Positions 1 through 5,530 of a stretch of DNA of 8,920 nt are shown here, in pieces. The DNA lies in NCBI GenBank assembly GCA_007117945.1, contig SKTN01000128.1, positions 1 through 8,920 of the forward strand, written 5' to 3'. Within the stretch, counting starts at the first letter, position 1. Each line of letters starts with the position of its first letter. Made by a program: the position numbers and the translations under genes. This DNA is from Nitriliruptoraceae bacterium (lineage in GTDB: Bacteria; Actinomycetota; Nitriliruptoria; Nitriliruptorales; Nitriliruptoraceae). A model generated the notes under the pieces. The model saw only the letters and a list, made by a program, of their open reading frames with translations. It was not told where the DNA came from and ran no database searches.

Positions 1-1
1 C

Positions 2-493
2 AGTCTCGAGGACGTCGCGCTCTACCCCCTGTTCACGCCCGAGGTGCTGGAACTCCTGCGCCAACTGCTGCCGCAGGCGGCGCAACAGCAGCTCGCCCTC
101 AGCGTCGTGGTTCGTGGTCGTCGCCCGGAGCGGCCCGATGGCGCCCTCCTGGCCGGGCCCGCGGCGGCCGCCTCCGGGGCGACACCTCTGGAGGCGATCG
201 CCCCCGACGCCGTCGAGGCGCCCGGGGTGACGGTGCGCCACCTCAAAGGGGTCGAGGACGCGCAGCTCAAGGTCCTCGACGTGGAGCCGGGCGGCTCGAC
301 GCCGCACCACACCCATGCCCACGCCCACGAGGGGGTCGTGATCTCCGGCGGGGGGCGGTTGCGGCTCGAGGGCGGTGACCAGACGATCGGCCCGGGGGAC
401 ACCTTCTCCATCGCACCGCGGGAGCCCCACGCGATCGCGAGCGGCTCGGGCCAGCCGCTGCGCTTCGTCTGTATGGACTGCCTCTTCGACTGA
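2..493 (+). CDS. Cupin-domain protein, 3' end of a gene cut by the left edge
   Basis: The frame is open to the left edge, so this is the C-terminal part (163 residues visible) of a longer protein. A GTG at 44 exists but has no ribosome binding site in front of it, so I treat it as internal. The last 75 or so residues form a small beta-barrel cupin. Cupin motif 1 is visible at about 290-355 (GGSTPHHTHAHAHEG, giving the histidine and glutamate metal ligands, followed by a GGG turn). Motif 2 is at about 388-437 (GPGDTFSIAPREPHAI, with the third histidine). The metal-binding residues look intact, so it may bind a divalent metal. The part before the cupin is helical and alanine-rich (TPEVLELLRQLLPQAAQQQ) and I do not recognise it. 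Substrate and function cannot be assigned: cupins of this type range from enzymes to small-ligand sensors. The gene converges on the minus-strand operon and has no evident tie to the injection-system genes. The cupin assignment is firm; the role is unknown. Confidence 0.8.
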   Translation, partial: SLEDVALYPLFTPEVLELLRQLLPQAAQQQLALSVVVRGRRPERPDGALLAGPAAAASGATPLEAIAPDAVEAPGVTVRHLKGVEDAQLKVLDVEPGGSTPHHTHAHAHEGVVISGGGRLRLEGGDQTIGPGDTFSIAPREPHAIASGSGQPLRFVCMDCLFD

Positions 494-618
494 CCACAGC
501 GAGCTGGACGGTGTGCAGGTGCGAGGGCGCGCCCGGTGCTCACGGTGCAGTTGCGTGACCGGTCGGCGCAGCGGCAGCGCTCATCACCGCCACCACCGAC
601 CCGCCGCGCGGATCCGTG
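494..618. other. Convergent intergenic region
   Basis: This is the 125-bp gap between the 3' ends of the cupin gene (+) and the repeat-protein gene (-). No gene is seen. The only notable symmetry is a 10-bp GC palindrome at 525-534, with no loop and no T tract, so I do not call an intrinsic terminator here. Termination may be Rho-dependent or rest on a structure I cannot compute by eye. Confidence 0.5.
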
Positions 619-1656
619 TCAGAAGAGTCGGACCTGGAAGGTCGCCGTCACCGAGCGGTCCGTGTCCGCCGTCAGGGTGCACGTACCTGTCGTGCCATCT
701 TCGTCCACGGTGGCCGTCTCGCAGTCCCCGCCCCACTCCAGGAGGAGGAAGCGCTCCGCTGCCACCGCCGTGAGGGTCAGATCGCTCCCCCACGACACCT
801 GGTGAGGGCACGTCCCTGACGCGCAGTGCAGTGCGCCGGGTTCGATCTGCACCGTCCCGCAGCCTCCCTCCGGTCGGAACCCCGAACACTCGACCGTCAC
901 CGCGAGCTCCACCGGCGCGTGGAACGTCGCGGTGGCCGCCGTATCCCGGTCGAGGGTGACGACGCAGGTCGTGTCCCCCGCACAGGCCGCCAGGTCCCAG
1001 CCGTGGAACGCCGCGTCGTCGACCTCGACCGCCTCCAGCGTGACCGTCGTCCCGTGGGTGAACCGGTACCGGCACGTGGCGTCGCACGCAGCCTCGTCCT
1101 CCTGGATCCGTACCACGCCGGCCCCGGGTCCGGCGGTGACGATCAGCCAGCGTTGGGGCTCGAAGCGGGGTTGGAGCTCGATGTCCTGGCGCACCGTGAG
1201 CTCGCAGCGCAGGGGGTCATCACAGTCGTCGTAGCCCCACTCGACCAGGTCGGCGGCCGGACCGGGGGTGGCGGTCAGCACCACAGCGCTGTCCTGCTCC
1301 ACCGTCCTCTCGCACGCCTGCGGGCAGTCCAACTCGCCGTCGTCGTCGGTGATCCGGACGCTGCCGTCCCCGCTCGGCACGATCGCGAGGGTCACCTCCG
1401 CGGGTTCGTCGTCGGCGCCTTCGTCGACACCCTCCGCGGGGAAGTCCGTATCGTCGTCGTCGTTGTCGGGGTCCGGCAGCGCAGCGCCGGCGACGAACAG
1501 CAGGGCGCCCGCGAGCAGCGAGACGGTCCAGGCCCGTGCCAGTCGCCACCCGATCGCACGGTGCGCCTGTCGCAGCAGGCGTCGGTGGTCCACCGCCGGC
1601 GCGTCCGACCCACGGCTGCGCTGTCGCAGCGTCTGCTCCCATCGCGCCGGTGTCAT
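619..1656 (-). CDS. Type II membrane protein with three cysteine-rich InlB-like/bacterial-repeat modules
   Basis: The protein has 345 residues. The ATG at 1656 overlaps the stop of the upstream gene (ATGA), which decides the start and implies translational coupling. Residues 1-42 are strongly basic and probably cytoplasmic. Residues 43-60 form one transmembrane helix (WTVSLLAGALLFVAGAAL). Residues 61-86 are a highly acidic linker (PDNDDDDTD), so by the positive-inside rule the C-terminus is outside. Three beta-rich repeats follow, at about 87-166, 167-247 and 249-342. Each has the pattern V-x-L-x-A, then a W (W140, W220, W308), then T-A-T-F or an equivalent end. This resembles InlB B-repeat / 'bacterial repeat' domains, seen best in the third copy (LTLTAV...LEWGGDC...SVTATF). 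Each repeat carries two cysteine pairs (C111/C115 and C145/C151; C191/C195 and C225/C231; C278/C283 and C312/C326), probably disulfides; the third copy has two extra cysteines. The likely role is an extracytoplasmic sensor or surface-binding partner of the sigma-like protein encoded just upstream, possibly with its basic tail acting inside the cell. That role is inference; topology and repeats are seen directly. Confidence 0.8.
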   Translation of the reverse strand: MTPARWEQTLRQRSRGSDAPAVDHRRLLRQAHRAIGWRLARAWTVSLLAGALLFVAGAALPDPDNDDDDTDFPAEGVDEGADDEPAEVTLAIVPSGDGSVRITDDDGELDCPQACERTVEQDSAVVLTATPGPAADLVEWGYDDCDDPLRCELTVRQDIELQPRFEPQRWLIVTAGPGAGVVRIQEDEAACDATCRYRFTHGTTVTLEAVEVDDAAFHGWDLAACAGDTTCVVTLDRDTAATATFHAPVELAVTVECSGFRPEGGCGTVQIEPGALHCASGTCPHQVSWGSDLTLTAVAAERFLLLEWGGDCETATVDEDGTTGTCTLTADTDRSVTATFQVRLF

Positions 1657-2380
1657 GAGGGATCCGCCATCGTGGGGTCCGGGGTCGCGGCGACCACCGC
1701 GAGTGCTGTCTCGAGGCCATCCCGGGTGCGTTCCAGGGGTTCGTCGAGGATCCGCGCCACCTGGGTGTCGGTGAGCCCTTCGTAGACGTGCAGGAGCAGC
1801 AGCGGCGCCCGCGCAGGTCGAGCCGGTCGAGGACCCCGTCCGTCGCCACCTCGTCCGGTGGCACCGCCCGCAGCATCCCCAGCGACCCCGCGCGCAGCAC
1901 CCGTCGGACGAGGTGGCACAGCACCACGAGCCACGGCTCCTGGTTCCGCGCCAGGTGCCAGTCCCGGTAGGTGCGCACGCACGCATCGGACACCAGCCGG
2001 CCGGCCTGGGCGCGTGCCACCCCGAGGTACATCGCGAAGGCGACCAGCTCCTCGATCTCCGCCGGAGAGAACCGCGACTGGAACTCGGCGTCACGCGCCT
2101 CCACGACCCGGCTGAAGCGGATGCCCTGTACCCCCACCTCGGCCTCGGCCACCGACGGGAGGACGACCCCGAGCACCACGATCGCGACCCCGAGCGTCAG
2201 GGCCGCCGTCCGAGCGTCGGCCAGATCCGGCAGCAGTGCGGGGGCGACCAGGATGCCGACACCGAGCAGCAGCAACGCCAGGCGATCGCCGCGTCGCGTC
2301 ACGGCGATGCGCACCCGCTGCCACCAGGCCGGCTGCTCGAGGCAGCCCACCTGGGAGGACACGGGCGGGTCGCTCCGCAT
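1653..2380 (-). CDS. Membrane-anchored ECF sigma-like protein, frame interrupted
   Basis: The start is the ATG at 2380, with GGGAG six bases upstream and a good promoter further up. A GTG at 2449 in the same frame lies on the predicted -10 and is rejected. Residues 33-50 and 58-75 are two transmembrane helices (RLALLLLGVGILVAPALL; AALTLGVAIVVLGVVL). After a short linker, residues about 110-165 resemble ECF sigma region 2 (FAMYLG...DACVRTYRDW...EPWLVVLCHLVRR). Residues about 185-230 resemble region 4 (LDLRG-APLLLLHVYEGL, then TDTQVARILD...RTRDGLETAL), including a helix-turn-helix. The two regions lie in different frames. Frame one reads ...GVLDRLDLRG and then turns into arginine/cysteine-rich nonsense, while the other frame resumes with APLLLLHVYEGLTD. 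Restoring one C in the CCC run at 1808-1810 gives an unbroken 242-residue protein. This could be a sequencing error, a real mutation, or much less likely programmed frameshifting. A sigma-like protein tethered to the membrane through its own N-terminus is unusual. It probably works with the downstream repeat protein. Whether it binds RNA polymerase is unknown. Confidence 0.7.
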
Positions 2381-2386
2381 CACCAG

Positions 2387-2391
2387 CTCCC
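2387..2391 (-). promoter_or_regulatory. Ribosome binding site deciding the start of the sigma-like gene
   Basis: GGGAG on the minus strand lies six bases before the ATG at 2380. It supports that start over the in-frame GTG at 2449, which would add 23 residues upstream. Confidence 0.6.
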
Positions 2392-2447
2392 ATGGTTCGC
2401 GGAACAGCAACGGACACGGCAGCGGGGCCGATCCGCCGACAGCCACC

Positions 2448-2476
2448 ACTATCCGCCGGCCCGTCGGCGCTGTCCA
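2448..2476 (-). promoter_or_regulatory. Sigma70-type promoter for the sigma-like/repeat-protein operon
   Basis: On the minus strand a -35 box TGGACA (2471-2476, five of six matches to TTGACA) is separated by exactly 17 bp from a -10 box GATAGT (2448-2453, four of six matches to TATAAT). Transcription would begin near 2441, giving a leader of about 60 bases before the ATG at 2380. This is a visual match only. Confidence 0.5.
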
Positions 2477-2489
2477 CCCGTCACCGGCA

Positions 2490-2509
2490 GCAGCCGAGTG
2501 CTCGGCTGC
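2490..2509. promoter_or_regulatory. Perfect inverted repeat, candidate operator
   Basis: GCAGCCGAG and CTCGGCTGC are exact 9-bp inverted arms around a 2-bp centre. The site lies 14 bp upstream of the leftward -35 box and about 70 bp upstream of the rightward one. There is no T tract on either side, and a 2-base loop is tight for a hairpin, so a dimeric regulator's binding site is the more natural reading than a terminator. The binding protein is unknown. Confidence 0.5.
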
Positions 2510-2581
2510 GCGCCCACTCCTCAGCCCGGGGAACTCGCGTGCCGAGCCACGTACCGGTGCGAGGGCTAGGGGGTGGGGGCG

Positions 2582-2610
2582 TTGTCGCCTCGGTCCGTGT
2601 CGCTTACGGT
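2582..2610 (+). promoter_or_regulatory. Sigma70-type promoter for the SARP gene
   Basis: TTGTCG (2582-2587) and TACGGT (2605-2610, fitting the actinobacterial TANNNT form) are separated by 17 bp. Transcription would begin near 2617, leaving a leader of roughly 97 bases before the ATG at 2714. Confidence 0.45.
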
Positions 2611-2713
2611 GATCTCCAGCGCCGTCCCGAGGTCGCGCGAGCCGTTCGCCGACGCGGGCTCGGTGACGGTGGACCCGTCGGTACAGGTCCGCCCCGGGCG
2701 AGAGCGTGTGACG

Positions 2714-3610
2714 ATGTCATCCCTCGAGATCCACCTCTTCGGGGTCCCCAGGTTGCTCCACGGCGGCAACGGGGAGCGGGTTGCCGATCCGCTCCCACCC
2801 GGTACCCGGTCGCTGCTGGGCTACCTGCTGCTCCACCGCCAGCGACCGCATCACCGTGATCTGCTGGCCACGGAGTTCTGGTCCGATGTCGACGACGAGT
2901 GCGCCCGGAACCGGTTGCGCACCGCGCTGTGGCGGCTCCGACGTGTCCTGGAGCCTGCAGGTGTGGCGCCGGGGGCCTACCTGATCACCACGCGGCGCGG
3001 CGAGGTCCGGTTCAACGACGCCAGCGACTACTCGCTGGATGTCGAGCGGTTCGAGCAGGCCGCCATCGAGGTGACCGAGCGCAGTGTGACGCCCACCACG
3101 GCGCAGTTGGCGGCCTTCGAGGCCACCGCTGCGGTGTGTACCAGCGATCTGCTGGAGGGCAGCGACCACCCGTGGCTGGTGTACGAGCGTGAGCGCCTGG
3201 CGCAGCTGTACCTCTCGGCGACCGCACGCTGCATGGAGCGCTACGCGGAACTCGGCGCGATCGACGCGGCCATCGCTGCGGGGCAGCGGATCCTGGACCG
3301 GGACCCGCTGCGTGAGGAGGTCCACCGCCGGTTGATCGGTCTCTACCGGGAGTCGGGACAGCGCGCCCGTTCCCGGCGTCAGTTCGAGCGGTGCCGCGCG
3401 CTGCTGGCTGAGGAGCTCGGGGTGGAACCGCTGCCGGAGACCGTCGCTGCCGTCGCAGCGGTGCAACCGCCCACACCGGCTCCCGGGGTCGAGCGCTCCC
3501 TCGAGGCAGCCGTCGCGCAGCTCCTCGACGCCACCCGCGTGCTCGGCGTCGCGATCCAGGAGCTGTCCGAGCTCGCGGCTCGGCTGCAGGAACGCGAGCG
3601 CACCTGCTGA
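2714..3610 (+). CDS. SARP-family transcriptional activator (winged helix plus BTAD)
   Basis: The protein has 298 residues. Residues 3 to about 103 form the OmpR/PhoB-type winged helix of SARPs (SLEIHLFGVPRLL, then RSLLGYLLLHRQRPHHRDLLATEFW, then NRLRTALWRLRRVLE). Residues about 107-250 form the helical bacterial transcriptional activation domain, ending in the family-typical DPLREEVHRRLIGLYRESGQ...RCRALLAEELGVEPLPET. Residues 262-295 are a predicted amphipathic helix or coiled coil (LAARLQERE). There is no NB-ARC ATPase or TPR extension, so this is a small SARP. SARPs bind heptameric direct repeats 11 or 22 bp apart and recruit RNA polymerase. Exactly such repeats lie just downstream, in front of the injection-system genes, making this the likely local activator. 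The start is ambiguous: ATG 2714 is preferred because it immediately precedes the conserved SSLEIHLFG strand, GTG 2708 is an in-frame alternative, and the longer frame from 2573 would begin upstream of the predicted promoter. Confidence 0.88.
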   Translation: MSSLEIHLFGVPRLLHGGNGERVADPLPPGTRSLLGYLLLHRQRPHHRDLLATEFWSDVDDECARNRLRTALWRLRRVLEPAGVAPGAYLITTRRGEVRFNDASDYSLDVERFEQAAIEVTERSVTPTTAQLAAFEATAAVCTSDLLEGSDHPWLVYERERLAQLYLSATARCMERYAELGAIDAAIAAGQRILDRDPLREEVHRRLIGLYRESGQRARSRRQFERCRALLAEELGVEPLPETVAAVAAVQPPTPAPGVERSLEAAVAQLLDATRVLGVAIQELSELAARLQERERTC

Positions 3611-3639
3611 ACGCGGGGGTCCGTCGTCGTCGCGGGCAC

Positions 3640-3683
3640 GGTGCCGGTGCGGTGCCGGTGTGGTGCCGCCGTCGTCGTAGGTC
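3640..3683 (+). promoter_or_regulatory. Candidate SARP-dependent promoter: three 11-bp-spaced heptamers and a -10
   Basis: The heptamer GGTGCCG occurs identically at 3640-3646, 3651-3657 and 3662-3668, exactly one helical turn (11 bp) apart. The first two copies extend to GGTGCCGGTG. Nine bases after the last copy is a weak -10-like TAGGTC (3678-3683). At a 17-bp spacing the -35 window reads CCGGTG, far from consensus, as expected for an activator-dependent promoter. Known SARP sites have heptamers at 11- or 22-bp intervals ending about 8 bp before the -10. Transcription would begin near 3690 and run into the injection-system genes. GC-rich low-complexity sequence could produce such a repeat by chance. 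Confidence 0.5.
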
Positions 3684-3701
3684 TGTGGGCCGACGGACAC
3701 A

Positions 3702-3721
3702 ACGGCTCACACGACGGCTCA
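3702..3721 (+). repeat. Short direct repeat in the operon leader
   Basis: ACGGCTCA occurs at 3702-3709 and again at 3714-3721, start to start 12 bp. A related GACGGACA precedes them at 3692-3699. They lie downstream of the predicted -10, between it and the first gene, so they would be in the leader or act as a repressor site. Function unknown. Confidence 0.35.
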
Positions 3722-3742
3722 GCGCATGGGAACGGCGGTGCA

Positions 3743-3955
3743 GTGGCGCGACACGACCCGGAGCTGTTCCTGCTCAGGATCTGGGCGGAGTCCCGCGAGC
3801 TCCCCGGCGCGTCCAGCGTCTACCGGGGTTGGCTCCAGCACGTGCGCAGCAGCGAGTCCACCTACCTGCGTGACCTGGAGCAGATCGCGCCCTTCGTGGC
3901 CCGGTGCCTGGCCGAGCGCGGCGCACTGCCCCCGGGCGGCTTCGCCGATGGCTAG
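3743..3955 (+). CDS. Small conserved-looking protein at the head of the injection operon
   Basis: The protein has 70 residues from GTG 3743. The core reads ELFLLRIWAESRELPG, then SVYRGWLQHVRSSESTYLRDLEQIAPFVARCLAERG. That is a short beta hairpin (LFLLRIW; YRGWLQHV) followed by helices, which reads as a compact folded protein rather than a shadow frame. Small proteins with an 'RIW...WRG.I.HV.SGE..YL.DL' pattern are familiar to me from genomes with regulators and injection-system loci, but I cannot name a family with confidence. Start choice is uncertain: the frame opens back to 3641, but that part would run through the direct repeats and has unconvincing sequence, while GTG 3743 sits at the beginning of the plausible sequence with only a weak purine stretch (GGGAA) some 10 bases upstream. 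It is probably the first gene of the operon. Function is unknown. Confidence 0.55.
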   Translation: MARHDPELFLLRIWAESRELPGASSVYRGWLQHVRSSESTYLRDLEQIAPFVARCLAERGALPPGGFADG

Positions 3956-4035
3956 CCGCCGGTGTCCTGCACCCGCCGTGACGTTCCCCACGCGCGCTGG
4001 GGGTCCGCGATGAGCGCCGGGCGGGCGGGCTGACC

Positions 4036-4638
4036 ATGGCCACCTACCGCGCCATCGAGGCGACCTGCGACACGGTCGTGGAGTTGCTGGAGGACCACGC
4101 ACCCCCGGAGCTGCACGACGCCGCGCTGGGCTTCTCCGTGGTGACGCAGACGCAGTTGGCTGCCGGTCCCGGTGCAGGGGTCACCCTGTTCCTGCACCGT
4201 GTCCTGCTCGACGGCACCGAGCGGGCGCCCGACGGACGGACGCGGCCCGACGGCCGGCGGCAGGTGCCGCAGCTGCCGGTGCAGCTGCGGTTCATCCTGA
4301 CCGCCTGGGGCACCGAGCCCTCCCTCCAGCAGTACCTGACGGGTTGGATGATGCGCGTCGTCGCCGATCACCCGGTGCTGCCCGCGGGCCTGCTCAACCG
4401 CCGCTACGACGCGGACGCGGAGGTGTTCTGGCCCGACGAGACCGTCGAGCTGATGCCGGCGGCGATCGCGGACGATGAGCTCTACCAGCTGTGGGATCTG
4501 ATCGGATCCGGGACCTACCAGCTGTCCGTGCCCTACCAGGCACGGGGGATCCGGATCGAGTCCCCGCGCCTGCTCGAGGAGGGCGGGCCGGTGCTGGAGC
4601 GGGTGTTCGATTACCACGTGGTCCGGGGGACCTCATGA
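4036..4638 (+). CDS. DUF4255 / Pvc16-type cap protein of the contractile injection system
   Basis: The protein has 200 residues, about the usual length. It has the marks of the DUF4255 (Pvc16 N-terminal) family: an N-terminal helix (YRAIEATCDTVVELLED), a beta region ending LPVQLRFILTAWG (80-92), a long central helix with HPVLPAGLLN (112-121), an FWPDETVELMP strand-turn (131-141), and a C-terminal LWDLIG...YQLSVPYQARGIRIES (152-176). In characterised extracellular injection systems the family member caps or terminates the distal end of the sheath-tube barrel, as tail terminators do in phages. This role is known for the family and inferred here. The ATG at 4036 has only a weak GC-rich purine tract upstream. 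The stop overlaps the next start (ATGA), so the two are co-translated. The family is among the most reliable markers of eCIS loci. Confidence 0.9.
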   Translation: MATYRAIEATCDTVVELLEDHAPPELHDAALGFSVVTQTQLAAGPGAGVTLFLHRVLLDGTERAPDGRTRPDGRRQVPQLPVQLRFILTAWGTEPSLQQYLTGWMMRVVADHPVLPAGLLNRRYDADAEVFWPDETVELMPAAIADDELYQLWDLIGSGTYQLSVPYQARGIRIESPRLLEEGGPVLERVFDYHVVRGTS

Positions 4639-5507
4639 GCGCCGCCGGGGCCGTGCTGGTCGAGCGACGACGTCACCGCTGTGTCCTCGCCGTGGTGTGC
4701 AACGACCTGGTCCTCGATGCCCGGGTGCTCGACGGGCTGCAGCTCGCCGCGTGGCCCCGCTCGGGTGGCCGCACGACCATGGCGGGGCAGACGGGATCGG
4801 GCGCCTCCGCCTTCCACGGGCTTCCCGGCATGGGCCCGATCGAGCTGCCGGGTGACGACGATACGACCCTGGAGCCCCGCGGGTTCGGCATCGAGGTGGT
4901 GGACCGCCGTGGCCGGTTCGTCGACACCGTGCTCGCGGTGGACGTGCCCCGGGACGGGCTGGTGACCCAGCTCGACTTGTTCGATGGTCCCGGCGACGGC
5001 GCCCTCGACGGCCTGCCCGTGCACCTGTTCTCCGCACCGCAGCGCGCCCTGCCCGGTCACGTCGAGGTGGTGCGCGCCAGCGTGGCCGATCGCCACTCGG
5101 GTGTGCCCGTGCCGTGGTGCCGTGTCACGGTCACCGTCGATCCCGACGGGCTCGCCCGCAGGGCGAGCGGGGTCGCGGACGCGCGCGGCGAGGTGGTCGT
5201 GGTCATCCCCGCTCCGCGTCGCACCGGGGCGGACCGCTCGTGGCCGGTCACCGTCGGTGTCCACCACGACGAAGCGCTGTTGGCGTGGGATCAGGATCCG
5301 GCACCCACCTCTCGGCTGCGGCCGGGCGCCCCACTGCCGCCCGCCCTGGACCGGGTGCTCGCGCAGGGGCGCGCGCAGGTGTGGCCGAGCCTCGACGGTC
5401 CGGGGCTACCGGCGCTGCACGAGGCGCTGCTCGAGGGCGTCGATCTGGTGCTGCGCACCGCTGGCGACCCGCACGCACGACTGCTGATCGAAGGGGCGTC
5501 GGCCTGA
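4635..5507 (+). CDS. Injection-locus accessory protein with carboxypeptidase-regulatory-like beta domain
   Basis: The protein has 290 residues. The ATG at 4635 overlaps the DUF4255 stop and follows a GGGGGA ribosome binding site at 4625-4630, which decides it over the longer open frame from 4491. It has no signal peptide or membrane helix. Residues 10-45 (CVLAVVCNDLVLDARVLDGLQLAAWP) and 80-112 (GFGIEVVDRRGRFVDTVLAVDVP) look like beta-rich segments around a short loop (FHGLPGMGPIELPG, 60-73). Residues about 142-195 (HVEVVRASVADRHSG...TVTVDPDG...GVADARGEVVVVIPAP) resemble a carboxypeptidase regulatory-like / transthyretin-like beta-sandwich. The remainder (230-290) is helical. No catalytic residues are evident. 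Position between the cap and sheath genes and the overlap with DUF4255 point to a structural or accessory part of the particle, perhaps at the cap end or as a surface decoration. I do not recognise an exact family, and the function is inference. Confidence 0.7.
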   Translation: MSAAGAVLVERRRHRCVLAVVCNDLVLDARVLDGLQLAAWPRSGGRTTMAGQTGSGASAFHGLPGMGPIELPGDDDTTLEPRGFGIEVVDRRGRFVDTVLAVDVPRDGLVTQLDLFDGPGDGALDGLPVHLFSAPQRALPGHVEVVRASVADRHSGVPVPWCRVTVTVDPDGLARRASGVADARGEVVVVIPAPRRTGADRSWPVTVGVHHDEALLAWDQDPAPTSRLRPGAPLPPALDRVLAQGRAQVWPSLDGPGLPALHEALLEGVDLVLRTAGDPHARLLIEGASA

Positions 5508-5515
5508 CGTCCCAT

Positions 5516-5523
5516 GGAGGGAG
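5516..5523 (+). promoter_or_regulatory. Strong ribosome binding site of the sheath gene
   Basis: GGAGGGAG ends seven bases before the ATG at 5531. The identical octamer precedes the tube gene. It is much stronger than the sites in front of the small protein and the DUF4255 gene. Confidence 0.7.
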
Positions 5524-5530
5524 TTGATCC

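Larger units (their letters stand above)
2381..2713. other. Divergent intergenic region with two promoters and a palindrome
   Basis: This 333-bp gap separates the minus-strand sigma-like/repeat-protein operon from the plus-strand SARP gene. I see no coding sequence that stands out from frame shadows. It contains a promoter facing left (2448-2476), a 20-bp near-complete palindrome (2490-2509) and a promoter facing right (2582-2610). Together these make it look like a shared control region. Confidence 0.6.

Noticed and set aside
525..534. GC palindrome as a terminator between convergent genes
   Set aside because: It has a 10-bp palindrome with no loop and no T tract.
826..1785. A 319-residue plus-strand open frame
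   Set aside because: It is antisense to the repeat-protein and sigma-like genes, with compositionally biased sequence and no recognisable motifs. This is typical of GC-rich shadow frames.
619..2094. A 491-residue start for the repeat protein
   Set aside because: The extra 146 residues are low-complexity arginine/serine/cysteine sequence antiparallel to good coding in other frames. The ATGA-coupled ATG at 1656 starts directly at plausible protein.
1220..2449. A single 409-residue minus-strand protein
   Set aside because: Its second half is an arginine-rich shadow of the repeat-protein gene in another frame. The real sigma-like sequence leaves this frame near 1808.
2717..3700. A 327-residue minus-strand open frame
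   Set aside because: It mirrors the SARP gene, whose domains are clear.
3986..4002. CCCCA...TGGGG hairpin before the DUF4255 gene
   Set aside because: It has only five base pairs around a 7-base GC loop and no T tract, within chance for this composition.
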